Source: Ferruginibacter sp.
GTDB taxonomy: Bacteria > Bacteroidota > Bacteroidia > Chitinophagales > Chitinophagaceae
Length of the DNA: 42,217 bases
Assembly: GCA_013141435.1 (NCBI GenBank)
Contig: JABFQZ010000014.1
Span: forward strand, 113,792-156,008
Direction: 5' to 3'
Shown here: piece by piece, positions 8,031 through 14,567 of the stretch
Layout of the letters: each line of letters begins with the position of its first letter
Position numbering within the stretch: the first letter of the stretch is position 1
The notes under the pieces: generated by a model
The model's input: only the letters and a program-made list of their open reading frames with translations
What the model was told of the DNA's origin: nothing
The model's database searches: none
Translations under genes and position numbers: made by a program

Positions 8031-9151
8031 TATAATTTTGTTTTAGATTTTTCTTTTAATTCTATTTGTTTTTTCTGTTCGTATTTTATGGGCTGATATG
8101 GGCCGTATTTATGTTGTTGCTCTGTAAATATATCGGCATAAGGTCCAAATGGATGATCCACAGGTTTTTCGTTAATCTTTGGCCAATCTTTACTAAGGTC
8201 TTTGCTTGGCCTTGGTTGAGAGTTTACAAATGCTGCAATATCCCAAGCTTCTTCATCTGTAAGTTGTGGCTTTGTAAATGTAGCACCTTGCGGCATATTA
8301 TATTTTATATAACCAGCAAAACGGCTCATACGGTACAAACCTGCACCTTGGTTGTAAGAATTTTTGCCCCACAATGGTGGGTAGGTATATTCTATTTTAT
8401 CTGATGCTAACAACCCTTCGCCATTGGCTTGGTGACAGCTTTGACATTTTGTGGCAAACAATGCTTTGCCGTTAGTAACATCAATTGCTCTGCTTAAATA
8501 AGGTAAATCATAAATACCCGAACCTTTTGGTTTTTCGCCTTTTTTTACATCTTTACCTAGAAATTCTATGTATGATTTTATGGCTTGCATTTCATTACTT
8601 TGTTCTGCCAAAGCTTTGCCATTTAAACTTCTTTCAAAGCAATCATTAATACGTTTGTAAATATCTTCTTCTTTTCCGCTTCTTGCCCTATACTTAGGGT
8701 AAGTGCTAAATACTGCACCATAATTATTGCCCCAAGCTTTTGTACCTGCTTCTAGATGGCAGTTTTGGCAATTCATACCATTTGTAATTTTCAACACTGT
8801 TCCTTTTGGGCCTAAATATTTTGCTGTGTGTTCAATTAATTTTTTGCCATATAATAGCTGTTCTTTTATGTTGCTATCGGAGGCTACAGTTGTAATATCT
8901 TTTGGTATCCAAAATGTATTAGATTCGTTTTTGGCTATTTGCTCGGCTTTAATCAGTGTTATAGCGGAATCATTTGATTTTTCTTTTGCAATATCTTCGG
9001 CGCTTTTTACAAACCATTTGCTAGGCTGAGGGTTAAATAAAACTATTATTAAAATTAATACTAGTGTAAAAACTAATAAAGCAATTACGCCTAGTAATTG
9101 CTTTATTAGTTTAATAATAGAATCGTTATTGTTATTATTAATACTTAACAT
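8030..9151 (-). CDS. TsdA-like dihaem cytochrome c (probable thiosulfate dehydrogenase)
   Basis: The 373-residue protein has an N-terminal membrane anchor (about 18-40) and two c-type haem motifs: CQNCH at 128-132 and CQSCH at 236-240. The first domain carries the TsdA-like stretch 'YPKYRARSG' and 'RINDCFERSLNG'. Cys171 there, 39 residues after the haem-1 His, is a candidate axial Cys ligand as in TsdA. Met286 in 'YNMPQGA' is the probable haem-2 ligand. TsdA oxidises two thiosulfates to tetrathionate, or works in reverse, in the periplasm. The membrane anchor would keep it near respiratory partners. It is followed, with overlap, by the dsrE-like gene and preceded by the yeeE pair. Confidence 0.8.
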   Translation of the reverse strand: MLSINNNNNDSIIKLIKQLLGVIALLVFTLVLILIIVLFNPQPSKWFVKSAEDIAKEKSNDSAITLIKAEQIAKNESNTFWIPKDITTVASDSNIKEQLLYGKKLIEHTAKYLGPKGTVLKITNGMNCQNCHLEAGTKAWGNNYGAVFSTYPKYRARSGKEEDIYKRINDCFERSLNGKALAEQSNEMQAIKSYIEFLGKDVKKGEKPKGSGIYDLPYLSRAIDVTNGKALFATKCQSCHQANGEGLLASDKIEYTYPPLWGKNSYNQGAGLYRMSRFAGYIKYNMPQGATFTKPQLTDEEAWDIAAFVNSQPRPSKDLSKDWPKINEKPVDHPFGPYADIFTEQQHKYGPYQPIKYEQKKQIELKEKSKTKL

Positions 9152-9210
9152 ACATTTTTAAATTTATTACATCATTTTTTTTCTGCAATATTTTGTATTT
9201 GGTTACTTTT

Positions 9211-9699
9211 TTAATGAGGCAATTTATCTTTAAAATATCCATAAACCCATGTGCCAAATACTGCACTTAATAATGTAACAACAATAACTGTAGCACCGCT
9301 GCCAATTTGTGCAAAAAGCGGACCTGGACATGCGCCAGTAATAGCCCAACCAAGGCCAAATATTATGGCGCCATAAACATTGCCTTTGTTAAAAACCTTA
9401 TCATGAAAAACTACCGTTTCGCCAGCAATAGTTTTAATATTAAATTTTTTGATTAGCCACACAGAAATAATGCCTGTGATAACGGCACTGCCTATTACAC
9501 CATACATGTGAAAAGATTGGAAACGAAACATTTCTTGAATACGAAACCAACTTATTATTTCGGCTTTTACAAATACTATTCCAAATAAAATACCTACAAT
9601 TAAATATTTAATATTTTGATACCATTTGCTTTGCAGTTCGCTTTGGTTTACACACATTGCTTGCTCTGAATGTATTTGTTTATCTATATTTTTTGACAT
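9211..9699 (-). CDS. YeeE/YedE-family thiosulfate transporter, C-terminal-half subunit
   Basis: This 162-residue membrane protein has four transmembrane segments and the signature 'GLGWAITGACPGP', whose Cys corresponds to a conserved sulfur-relay cysteine in YeeE (TsuA). It matches only the second half of single-chain YeeE. The first half is the adjacent upstream gene, 21 bp away, so the two products presumably form one heterodimeric channel, as in PmpA/PmpB-type pairs. The N-terminal 40 residues are a polar extension before the first helix. Thiosulfate uptake is the known function of TsuA, and the substrate here is inferred. Confidence 0.85.
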   Translation of the reverse strand: MSKNIDKQIHSEQAMCVNQSELQSKWYQNIKYLIVGILFGIVFVKAEIISWFRIQEMFRFQSFHMYGVIGSAVITGIISVWLIKKFNIKTIAGETVVFHDKVFNKGNVYGAIIFGLGWAITGACPGPLFAQIGSGATVIVVTLLSAVFGTWVYGYFKDKLPH

Positions 9700-9720
9700 T
9701 GATTTTTTTTATAATTATTA

Positions 9721-10290
9721 TTAAAGTGCTAAAATAAAAGGCAAAATAAAATTCGCCATAAAATAACCGCCTAACATAAAGCAGCAAGTTGCTACAAGCG
9801 ATGGCCATTGCAAAGTAGATAATCCCATTATTGCATGACCACTTGTACAACCTCCACCATACCTAGTACCGAAGCCTACTAAAAAACCTCCTACTATCAT
9901 CATTAAAAATCCTTTTAATGATAGTAAATTTTGCCAATTAAATATTTGATTGGGTACAAGTCCACTATAATCTGTAATGCCGAAATTTGATAAGTATGTT
10001 GCTAGTTTTTCGTTAACTACTAACGCATTTGGATTTTCTAAAAATTGCATAGCCAAAAAACCACCTATAAAAATACCAAGTACAAAAACCAAATTCCATA
10101 TTTCTTTTTTCCATTCGTATTTAAAAAATGGAATATTTGCAGGGAAACAAGCAGCGCAAGCGTGCCTAAGCGATGAGCTTATGCCAAATGATTTGTTGCC
10201 AATTAATAATAATGTAGGCACTGTTAAACCAATTAATGGCCCAGCTACATACCAAGGCCAAGGTTGTTTTACGAAATCTATAATACTCAT
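9721..10290 (-). CDS. YeeE/YedE-family thiosulfate transporter, N-terminal-half subunit
   Basis: The 189-residue protein starts at the ATG at 10288-10290 ('[15 protein letters not shown]'). An in-frame ATG 54 bp earlier would add a non-conserved extension and run through a regulatory palindrome, so I reject it. It has about five membrane segments, '[15 protein letters not shown]' in a loop, and the family motif '[14 protein letters not shown]' with the relay cysteine. It is the other half of the split transporter and the first gene of the run yeeE-yeeE-tsdA-dsrE-soxB-like. A strong promoter with a Crp/Fnr-type site lies just upstream. Confidence 0.87.
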   Translation of the reverse strand: MSIIDFVKQPWPWYVAGPLIGLTVPTLLLIGNKSFGISSSLRHACAACFPANIPFFKYEWKKEIWNLVFVLGIFIGGFLAMQFLENPNALVVNEKLATYLSNFGITDYSGLVPNQIFNWQNLLSLKGFLMMIVGGFLVGFGTRYGGGCTSGHAIMGLSTLQWPSLVATCCFMLGGYFMANFILPFILAL

Positions 10291-10307
10291 TATGGTGATT
10301 TTTTTTA

Positions 10308-10352
10308 CAAAAGTACTGTTTGTAAAATTTATTATTTGTAACAAATGTTACA
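10308..10352 (-). promoter_or_regulatory. Crp/Fnr-type palindrome plus -7 element upstream of the yeeE operon
   Basis: TGTAACAAATGTTACA (10337-10352) is a perfect 7-bp inverted repeat with a 2-bp spacer, centred 54 bp before the start codon. On the minus strand it is followed by TACTTTTG (10308-10315), a perfect TAnnTTTG -7 element. The distance from palindrome centre to the downstream end of that element is 36.5 bp, shared with three other sites in this window. This is the best-matching of the five sites. Confidence 0.75.
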
Positions 10353-10399
10353 TAATTTTTATTAGAAAAATTTCTTTGTAGTGTAATCTATTTAACACT

Positions 10400-11095
10400 T
10401 TATTTCATCAATTGTTTTAATTCTTCTAAAGTTACAAGTCCTTGTTTTCGGTTGGTTTCTTGGCCATTTTTGTAAACAATAAATAGTGGGAAAGCGTCGG
10501 CGTTTAATTCTTTACAAAGTGTAGTTTGTGTGCCACCATCAATTTTTATTACAGTATAGTTTTGATTTTCTAAACTGTCGGTTATTGGTTTCATTTTTTT
10601 GCATGGTGGGCACCACTCTGCACCAATATCTACCAAAACCGTTTTGTCTTTTGGTAATGAGGATATATACTCTTGCAATGTAATTTGTTTTGCAGCTACA
10701 GCGCCTTGTACTGGCTTGTTGGCTTGTTTCCAAGCATTAATGCCGCCTTTCATATTATATACGGCTACAAATCCATTTTTGCTAAGCCATTCCATAGCAG
10801 CACTGCTTCTACCACCGCTAAGGCAATATACATAAATTGGTTTTGTTTTGTCTAACGCTTTTGTTCTTTCTGCAAATTGTTTATCATTATTCCAATCTGC
10901 TTGTAAGGCATTGGTTAAATGTCCACTTTGATATTCACCTGCTGTGCGTACGTCTAGTAATTGAATGTTTTTTTTAAGAACCCCCTTTTCAAATTCATTA
11001 ACTGTAATTGTATTTGATTGTGCATTGGTTTTGCAAGAAGTAATAAAAACAAGGCTGATGTATGTTGTAATTATAAATAGTGCTTTTTTGCTCAT
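10400..11095 (-). CDS. Rhodanese-thioredoxin fusion lipoprotein
   Basis: The 231-residue protein opens with a lipoprotein signal (lipobox FITSC, Cys21). A rhodanese domain follows (about 30-125) with active-site Cys91 in 'VYCLSGGRS', then a thioredoxin-like domain (about 138-231) with Cys162 and Cys165 in 'EWCPPCKK'. Rhodanese forms a Cys-persulfide from thiosulfate or another donor, and the fused thioredoxin could reductively release the sulfur within the same periplasmic protein. The methyltransferase-HMA gene lies 6 bp upstream in the same direction, so they are co-transcribed. The fused pairing fits the surrounding sulfur genes well. Confidence 0.9.
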   Translation of the reverse strand: MSKKALFIITTYISLVFITSCKTNAQSNTITVNEFEKGVLKKNIQLLDVRTAGEYQSGHLTNALQADWNNDKQFAERTKALDKTKPIYVYCLSGGRSSAAMEWLSKNGFVAVYNMKGGINAWKQANKPVQGAVAAKQITLQEYISSLPKDKTVLVDIGAEWCPPCKKMKPITDSLENQNYTVIKIDGGTQTTLCKELNADAFPLFIVYKNGQETNRKQGLVTLEELKQLMK

Positions 11096-11101
11096 AATAT
11101 T

Positions 11102-11938
11102 TTATTTTAAAGTTTTTGTTATTTTATATTTAGCATCATAAGCTATGGCTTCTTGCAAAATTTGTATTGGTATTTCTTTTTCACTTACTATTAATATTTC
11201 ATTAAAAGCTGTATTAATACTTACATTTTTTATATGAGGAAAGCTTAAATACATTTTTGTAAAATCTGCTACACAACCACTGCAAGTAATGCCCTCAAAA
11301 TTGTAGAGGTTAATAAAGACTGTACTGTTTTTTTTAAACATAATAAATAATTCTGTATTGGCTCTTGCATCTATGGAATTGTTTGTATTGTCTATTTCTA
11401 TAAATTGAAAAGCATCTTTAAATAATAGTTCATATTCTGCTTTGCTTCCACCAAATGGAGGGTTTACTTCAAAAGCTCTATTAAACAATAACCCAACTAA
11501 CAAACCGTTTTCGTTTAATAATTGGTGCATTTTAAAAACATATTGCTGCCTTAAAGTTGGTGGTAATGCACAAAAAAATGTTTGTTCAATAATAATATCG
11601 TATCTGCCTTTGTGTTCAAAAAAATCGCCTTGTATTATTTTTACATTTTTATTGGTAGCATGTTTTTGTTTTAATATACTTGTAAGCGTGGGTGCTATAT
11701 CTATTACGGTAACATTAGTAAAACCTTGTTGTAGCAAGTATTCCATTTCGTAAGCATTACCACAACCTGGTATTAATATTGCTGTATTTTTATTTAGCAA
11801 GCTATCTATATATGTTTTTATAGGTGGTGATACTTTCCCCAAATCCCATCCTGTAGTATTGGTTTTATACTGATTGTCCCAATAGGTTTTATCTAATGGT
11901 CTTTCGCAGTCGGTTACGCAACATTGTGTATTATTCAT
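11102..11938 (-). CDS. TPMT-like SAM methyltransferase fused to a heavy-metal-associated (HMA) domain
   Basis: This is a 278-residue protein. Residues 1-200 are a thiopurine/thiocyanate methyltransferase-like Rossmann domain: 'YWDNQYKTNTTGWDLG' near the N-terminus, SAM-binding 'ILIPGCGNAYE' at about 54-64 and acidic 'VIDIAP' at 78-83. Residues 207-278 form an HMA-like domain with 'GITCSGC' (Cys219, Cys222), the metal-binding CxxC. The N-terminus also holds three cysteines (6, 7, 11). TPMT relatives methylate soft nucleophiles such as thiols, sulfide, thiocyanate or selenium compounds, so sulfide or thiol detoxification is a reasonable guess. The fusion is unusual. It is co-transcribed with the rhodanese-thioredoxin gene. 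Confidence 0.85.
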   Translation of the reverse strand: MNNTQCCVTDCERPLDKTYWDNQYKTNTTGWDLGKVSPPIKTYIDSLLNKNTAILIPGCGNAYEMEYLLQQGFTNVTVIDIAPTLTSILKQKHATNKNVKIIQGDFFEHKGRYDIIIEQTFFCALPPTLRQQYVFKMHQLLNENGLLVGLLFNRAFEVNPPFGGSKAEYELLFKDAFQFIEIDNTNNSIDARANTELFIMFKKNSTVFINLYNFEGITCSGCVADFTKMYLSFPHIKNVSINTAFNEILIVSEKEIPIQILQEAIAYDAKYKITKTLK

Positions 11939-12041
11939 AATATTGTGTTTGATGGTTTCCTATATGTTTATTATCGGTTGTTATTGATATTTTATGTTTA
12001 AAATAGTTTAATACTACAAATAAAAAAATGGCTATTGACAT
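11931..12041 (-). CDS. Possible 36-residue single-pass membrane peptide
   Basis: An open frame begins at the ATG at 12039-12041 and ends 8 bp inside the methyltransferase gene (overlap ATGAATAA). The product begins 'MSIAIFLFVVLNYFKHK', one hydrophobic helix followed by a basic then polar tail. The frame stays open for about 20 more codons upstream but has no ATG there. The start-stop overlap with a real gene suggests translational coupling, but the length gives little statistical support. I do not recognise it. Confidence 0.35.
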   Translation of the reverse strand: MSIAIFLFVVLNYFKHKISITTDNKHIGNHQTQYYE

Positions 12042-12234
12042 GGTAAATAATAGAATTTCTTTGCCTATACTTTGCTGAATTTTTAATACATTTTTATAGT
12101 TAAGCTTGCTATAAAAAAATACATAGCTGTTCTTAAAAAACTAAAAAAGTAGTTTGATTTGCTAAAGTTGTTCTCTTAATATAAGATCTTGATTAATGAC
12201 TTTGCTATTCATGATAATTTTTGAATTCAATAAT

Positions 12235-12277
12235 AAAAAAGCAATTGAAATTATGTTAATTTCAATTGCTTTTTTAT
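12235..12277. terminator. Bidirectional intrinsic terminator
   Basis: There is a perfect 19-bp stem (12235-12253 with 12257-12275) with a 3-nt loop, ending in A6/T6 runs on both sides. It lies 22 bp downstream of the stop of the minus-strand DUF2892 gene, so it probably ends that transcript. Confidence 0.85.
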
Positions 12278-12298
12278 TAGAGAGGGTTTTAACAATAA

Positions 12299-12505
12299 TT
12301 ATTTTTTTACTTCGCAGGTTGATTTGCCAAGCACTGACCATATTGGGCAAAAATTGAGAAAACTAGTAACCAACATGATAATAGCTACTGCTCCTAAAAT
12401 AACAGCGGTAGTGCCCGAAATTTTATCCATAAAATACAAGACAGCTATAACTGCAGCAATAACTAACCGAATAATTTTGTCTGTAGAACCGATATTTTTT
12501 TTCAT
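12299..12505 (-). CDS. DUF2892 (YgaP-like) small inner-membrane protein
   Basis: The 68-residue protein starts at the ATG at 12503-12505 ('MKKNIGSTDKIIRLVIA'), which matches family N-termini. A longer in-frame start would add a non-conserved 31-residue extension. There are two transmembrane helices (about 10-27 and 33-52), then 'NFCPIWSVLGKSTC', the conserved tail of the membrane half of YgaP-type proteins, where this region follows a rhodanese domain. Here it is free-standing but surrounded by rhodanese genes. The function of the isolated domain is unknown. Confidence 0.85.
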   Translation of the reverse strand: MKKNIGSTDKIIRLVIAAVIAVLYFMDKISGTTAVILGAVAIIMLVTSFLNFCPIWSVLGKSTCEVKK

Positions 12506-12586
12506 AATAAATGTTTTAGTAAATATACAAATAAATGCGAAAATTCGTTTTAATATTTGTAGAGGTTTTAGTATTTTTTTTAAAAT

Positions 12587-12615
12587 GAGCTTGTACAAAT
12601 TACTTGCACAAGCTC
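12587..12615 (-). terminator. Probable terminator after thioredoxin gene
   Basis: The arms GAGCTTGTAC (12587-12596) and GCACAAGCTC (12606-12615) pair with one mismatch over a 9-nt loop, about 50 bp downstream of the trx stop. The T-run on the minus strand is short (ATTTT), so termination strength is uncertain. Confidence 0.5.
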
Positions 12616-12664
12616 TATGTTCTAGGGTGTATTTTAAAATGTTTGTAAACTAAAAAAATATTTT

Positions 12665-12961
12665 TTAGTTTACAAAATTGTTGAGTTTTTCTACTAAAGC
12701 TTTTGCTTGCACAACGCCACTTTGTCGCCACATTGGTTTTCCATTTTTAAATATTATTAAAGTTGGCACACCCTGTACTTGAAAATCTTGTGCAGCTTGT
12801 TGGTTTTTATCTACATCTATTTTTATAATACTAGCAGTATCACCAACAGCATCTTTTACTTGTTTTAATATTGGTGCCATCATTTTGCATGGCCCACACC
12901 ACTCTGCAAAAAAATCTACCAGTACAGGTTTATCGGAGTTTATTATTTCTTCAAAAGTCAT
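12665..12961 (-). CDS. trxA: Thioredoxin
   Basis: The 98-residue protein is a complete cytoplasmic thioredoxin: Cys22 and Cys25 in 'EWCGPCKMM', the cis-proline loop '[14 protein letters not shown]' and the C-terminal helix. It reduces disulfides and persulfides, and in this cluster it may release sulfur from rhodanese or persulfide intermediates. Its first 18 codons are present three times in tandem (see the repeat at 12906-13190). This copy is the only intact one. The ancestral start probably overlapped the stop of the upstream DUF6132 gene. The genes upstream, from 14308 downward, are close enough to form one operon. Confidence 0.95.
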   Translation of the reverse strand: MTFEEIINSDKPVLVDFFAEWCGPCKMMAPILKQVKDAVGDTASIIKIDVDKNQQAAQDFQVQGVPTLIIFKNGKPMWRQSGVVQAKALVEKLNNFVN

Positions 12962-13002
12962 ATTTGTTTCACTTTATTTGTTTAATTTTTTAGGACCACA
13001 AT

Positions 13003-13065
13003 CTAATTCGCAAAAAAATCTACCAGCACAGGTTTATCGGAGTTTATTATTTCTTCAAAAGTCAT
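13003..13065 (-). pseudogene. Truncated duplicate of trx 5' end (middle copy)
   Basis: The ATG at 13063-13065 starts the same 18 residues as thioredoxin ([18 protein letters not shown]) plus Ala-Asn and then a stop, giving a 20-residue peptide. It has the same upstream translation signals as the real gene, so it is probably still translated as a leader peptide. Confidence 0.7.
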
Positions 13066-13106
13066 ATTTGTTTCACTTTATTTGTTTAATATTTTAGGAC
13101 CACAAT

Positions 13107-13169
13107 CTAATTCGCAAAAAAATCTACCAGCACAGGTTTATCGGAGTTTATTATTTCTTCAAAAGTCAT
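13107..13169 (-). pseudogene. Truncated duplicate of trx 5' end (distal copy, overlaps DUF6132 stop)
   Basis: The ATG at 13167-13169 opens the same 20-residue peptide and overlaps the TGA of the upstream DUF6132 gene (ATGA). This is typical translational coupling and shows where the ancestral trx start lay before the tandem duplications. Confidence 0.7.
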
Positions 13170-13378
13170 ATTTGTTTTGCTTTATTTGTTTCTCTTTTTA
13201 ACATGCCAAATAGAAGTGCACCCATAAGTGCACCATACAAAGTGCTGTTTATTGGTTTTGATGTAATTATACAAGTGCCAGATGCACATCCTACTTGCTG
13301 CCAATAAAAATAGCCTGCTATTGCACCTATTACTGTACCTATTATATACATTTTATTTTGTGCTAGAGATTTCTTCAT
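13166..13378 (-). CDS. DUF6132-like small membrane protein
   Basis: The 70-residue protein starts at the ATG at 13376-13378 ('MKKSLAQNKMYIIGTVIG'). A longer in-frame start is not conserved in style. It has two membrane helices (about 10-28 and 47-64) flanking 'QQVGCASGTCIITSKP', a loop with two cysteines. Proteins like this are frequent in Bacteroidota sulfur/rhodanese clusters, but their function is not established. The paired cysteines suggest a thiol or sulfur role. It overlaps the upstream gene by 26 bp and the ancestral trx start by 3 bp. Confidence 0.75.
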   Translation of the reverse strand: MKKSLAQNKMYIIGTVIGAIAGYFYWQQVGCASGTCIITSKPINSTLYGALMGALLFGMLKRETNKAKQI

Positions 13379-13601
13379 AGCTAATATCTTTTGTGCTTTG
13401 ATTGTTTGTTTTGGTAGTTGTTGCACAGCCTGCACTACCACAGCAACCTATGTTAAATACTGCCATGCCCGAAAATAATAAACCTAGTATGCCAAACATT
13501 ATATTGTGCTGTTGAAATGCCTGTATTAAAATGATTATGCCAAAGCCAAGTCGTAAGGCTCTCATAAAATTCCAACCGGTAAGTATGCTATTTTGTATCA
13601 T
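13353..13601 (-). CDS. Small membrane protein with CCGSAGC motif
   Basis: This is an 82-residue protein with two hydrophobic helices (about 15-33 and 35-52), then 'NIGCCGSAGC' and a polar Thr/Ser-rich tail. The helical hairpin resembles DUF2892/YgaP membrane domains. The three cysteines in seven residues are striking for so small a protein and could bind metal or carry persulfide. It lies 8 bp after the rhodanese lipoprotein gene and overlaps the DUF6132 gene, indicating one operon. Confidence 0.7.
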   Translation of the reverse strand: MIQNSILTGWNFMRALRLGFGIIILIQAFQQHNIMFGILGLLFSGMAVFNIGCCGSAGCATTTKTNNQSTKDISYEEISSTK

Positions 13602-13609
13602 TATTTTTT

Positions 13610-13987
13610 TTATTTGGCTAATTTATTTTTTACATCTAACCATGTGCCGCCATTTATTACATTGGCAATATTGTTTTTATCTAAAATAGTTTTGGCCATA
13701 CTGCTTCTACTTCCACTTCTACAAAACACTACAATTTGGCTTTTGTTTTTAAACTCTTCAAGGCTTGTTTCAATATCGGCTAAAGGTATATTTACTGCAC
13801 CTGTAACTGAGCCTTCGGCAAATTCTTCGGGTGTACGTACATCTACCAAAAAAGAATTTTTATAGGATATTTCTTTTACCTGGTCTTTGTTTTCTACAGC
13901 AGTTTTATTAGCGTTTGATGATTCATTGCATGAAGCAAATAAAAATACTATTGCAACAAAAATTATATTTTTTAAAACTACTTTCAT
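13610..13987 (-). CDS. Rhodanese-domain lipoprotein
   Basis: The 125-residue protein has a lipoprotein signal (lipobox FASC, Cys20) and a single rhodanese domain (about 40-122). Active-site Cys89 lies in 'VVFCRSGSRS', a six-residue loop typical of sulfurtransferases rather than phosphatases. It would act in the periplasm. The next upstream gene, 6 bp away, is a closely similar rhodanese without a signal, so the cell has a matched cytoplasmic/periplasmic pair, probably from duplication. Confidence 0.92.
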   Translation of the reverse strand: MKVVLKNIIFVAIVFLFASCNESSNANKTAVENKDQVKEISYKNSFLVDVRTPEEFAEGSVTGAVNIPLADIETSLEEFKNKSQIVVFCRSGSRSSMAKTILDKNNIANVINGGTWLDVKNKLAK

Positions 13988-13993
13988 TTCTTT

Positions 13994-14308
13994 TTAATTT
14001 TGTAAACTTGCTACATTGTGCCAAGTGCCACCATTGGTAACGTTTGTAATGCCATTTTGTGCTAATATTATTTTTGCTTGCGCACTACGGTTGCCGCTTC
14101 TGCAAAAAACAACAATGCTTTTTTTATTTTTAAATTTTGCTATTTGGCTTGGTATTTTATCTAAAGGTATATTTACTGCACCTTTAGCGCTGCCTGCTTC
14201 AAATTCAAATTGCCCACGTACATCTACCAAAAATGCTCCATTATCCATTGCTAGTTTTACAGCTTCGTTATTGTTACTACCTCCAAAAAGGTTACTAAAA
14301 AATCCCAT
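13994..14308 (-). CDS. Single-domain rhodanese (cytoplasmic)
   Basis: The 104-residue protein lacks a signal peptide. A short N-terminal 'MGFFSNLFGGS' is followed by a rhodanese domain with Cys69 in 'VVFCRSGNRS' and 'NGGTW' near the end. It is the first gene of the operon rhodanese - rhodanese lipoprotein - CCGSAGC protein - DUF6132 - trx. It transfers sulfane sulfur to thiols. The amphipathic N-terminal stretch may place it near the membrane, which is inference. No Crp/Fnr-type palindrome is evident upstream, unlike other sulfur units here. Confidence 0.92.
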   Translation of the reverse strand: MGFFSNLFGGSNNNEAVKLAMDNGAFLVDVRGQFEFEAGSAKGAVNIPLDKIPSQIAKFKNKKSIVVFCRSGNRSAQAKIILAQNGITNVTNGGTWHNVASLQN

Positions 14309-14452
14309 ACTATTTTTTTTAATTTGTTAATTATAATTCTCTTTTTGCTAAATATTGTTTAGTTTTTCTATTTTACTTTCTGTAATTTTATTAGTGTTTT
14401 GATTGTTTTTACTTCTCTTTTTTTATGTTGATTAATAATTAAAAGTATGTAC

Positions 14453-14525
14453 TAGCCCAGATTGTAGCTACTATACTTTTTGTGCTGTGCTTGCACCACA
14501 AAAAGATAGTAGCGTAAAGCTGGAT
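14453..14525 (+). repeat. REP-like intergenic palindromic element, copy B
   Basis: It shares its ends with copy A (AGCCCAGATTGTAG and AAAGCTGGA). Its interior is a strong hairpin: CTACTATACTTTTTGTG (14468-14484) pairs with CACAAAAAGATAGTAG (14497-14512) with a single bulge. It lies 43 bp downstream of the persulfide dioxygenase stop, so it may also act as its 3'-end structure. Confidence 0.6.
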
Positions 14526-14567
14526 ACTAATGCTGGTTATTGTTCTAATGCTTATGCTTCAAATTAT

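Larger units (their letters stand above)
12906..13190 (-). repeat. 104-bp tandem triplication covering the trx 5' end
   Basis: Copies start at 12906, 13010 and 13114 (period exactly 104 bp). The third fades out around 13190, inside the DUF6132 gene. Each carries the trx ribosome-binding region, start codon and first 18 codons. Only the copy nearest 12961 continues into a full gene. The copies differ at very few positions (for example T/C in 'CCAGTACAGG' versus 'CCAGCACAGG'), so the event is recent or being homogenised. Confidence 0.9.

Noticed and set aside
10291..10344. Longer start for the first YeeE subunit at 10344
   Set aside because: The extension (18 residues) has no family similarity and its codons overlap the perfect palindrome and -7 element, so the ATG at 10290 is preferred.
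12506..12598. Longer start (12598) for the DUF2892 protein
   Set aside because: The 31 added residues are basic/hydrophobic and run through the terminator of trx. The family N-terminus begins at 12505.
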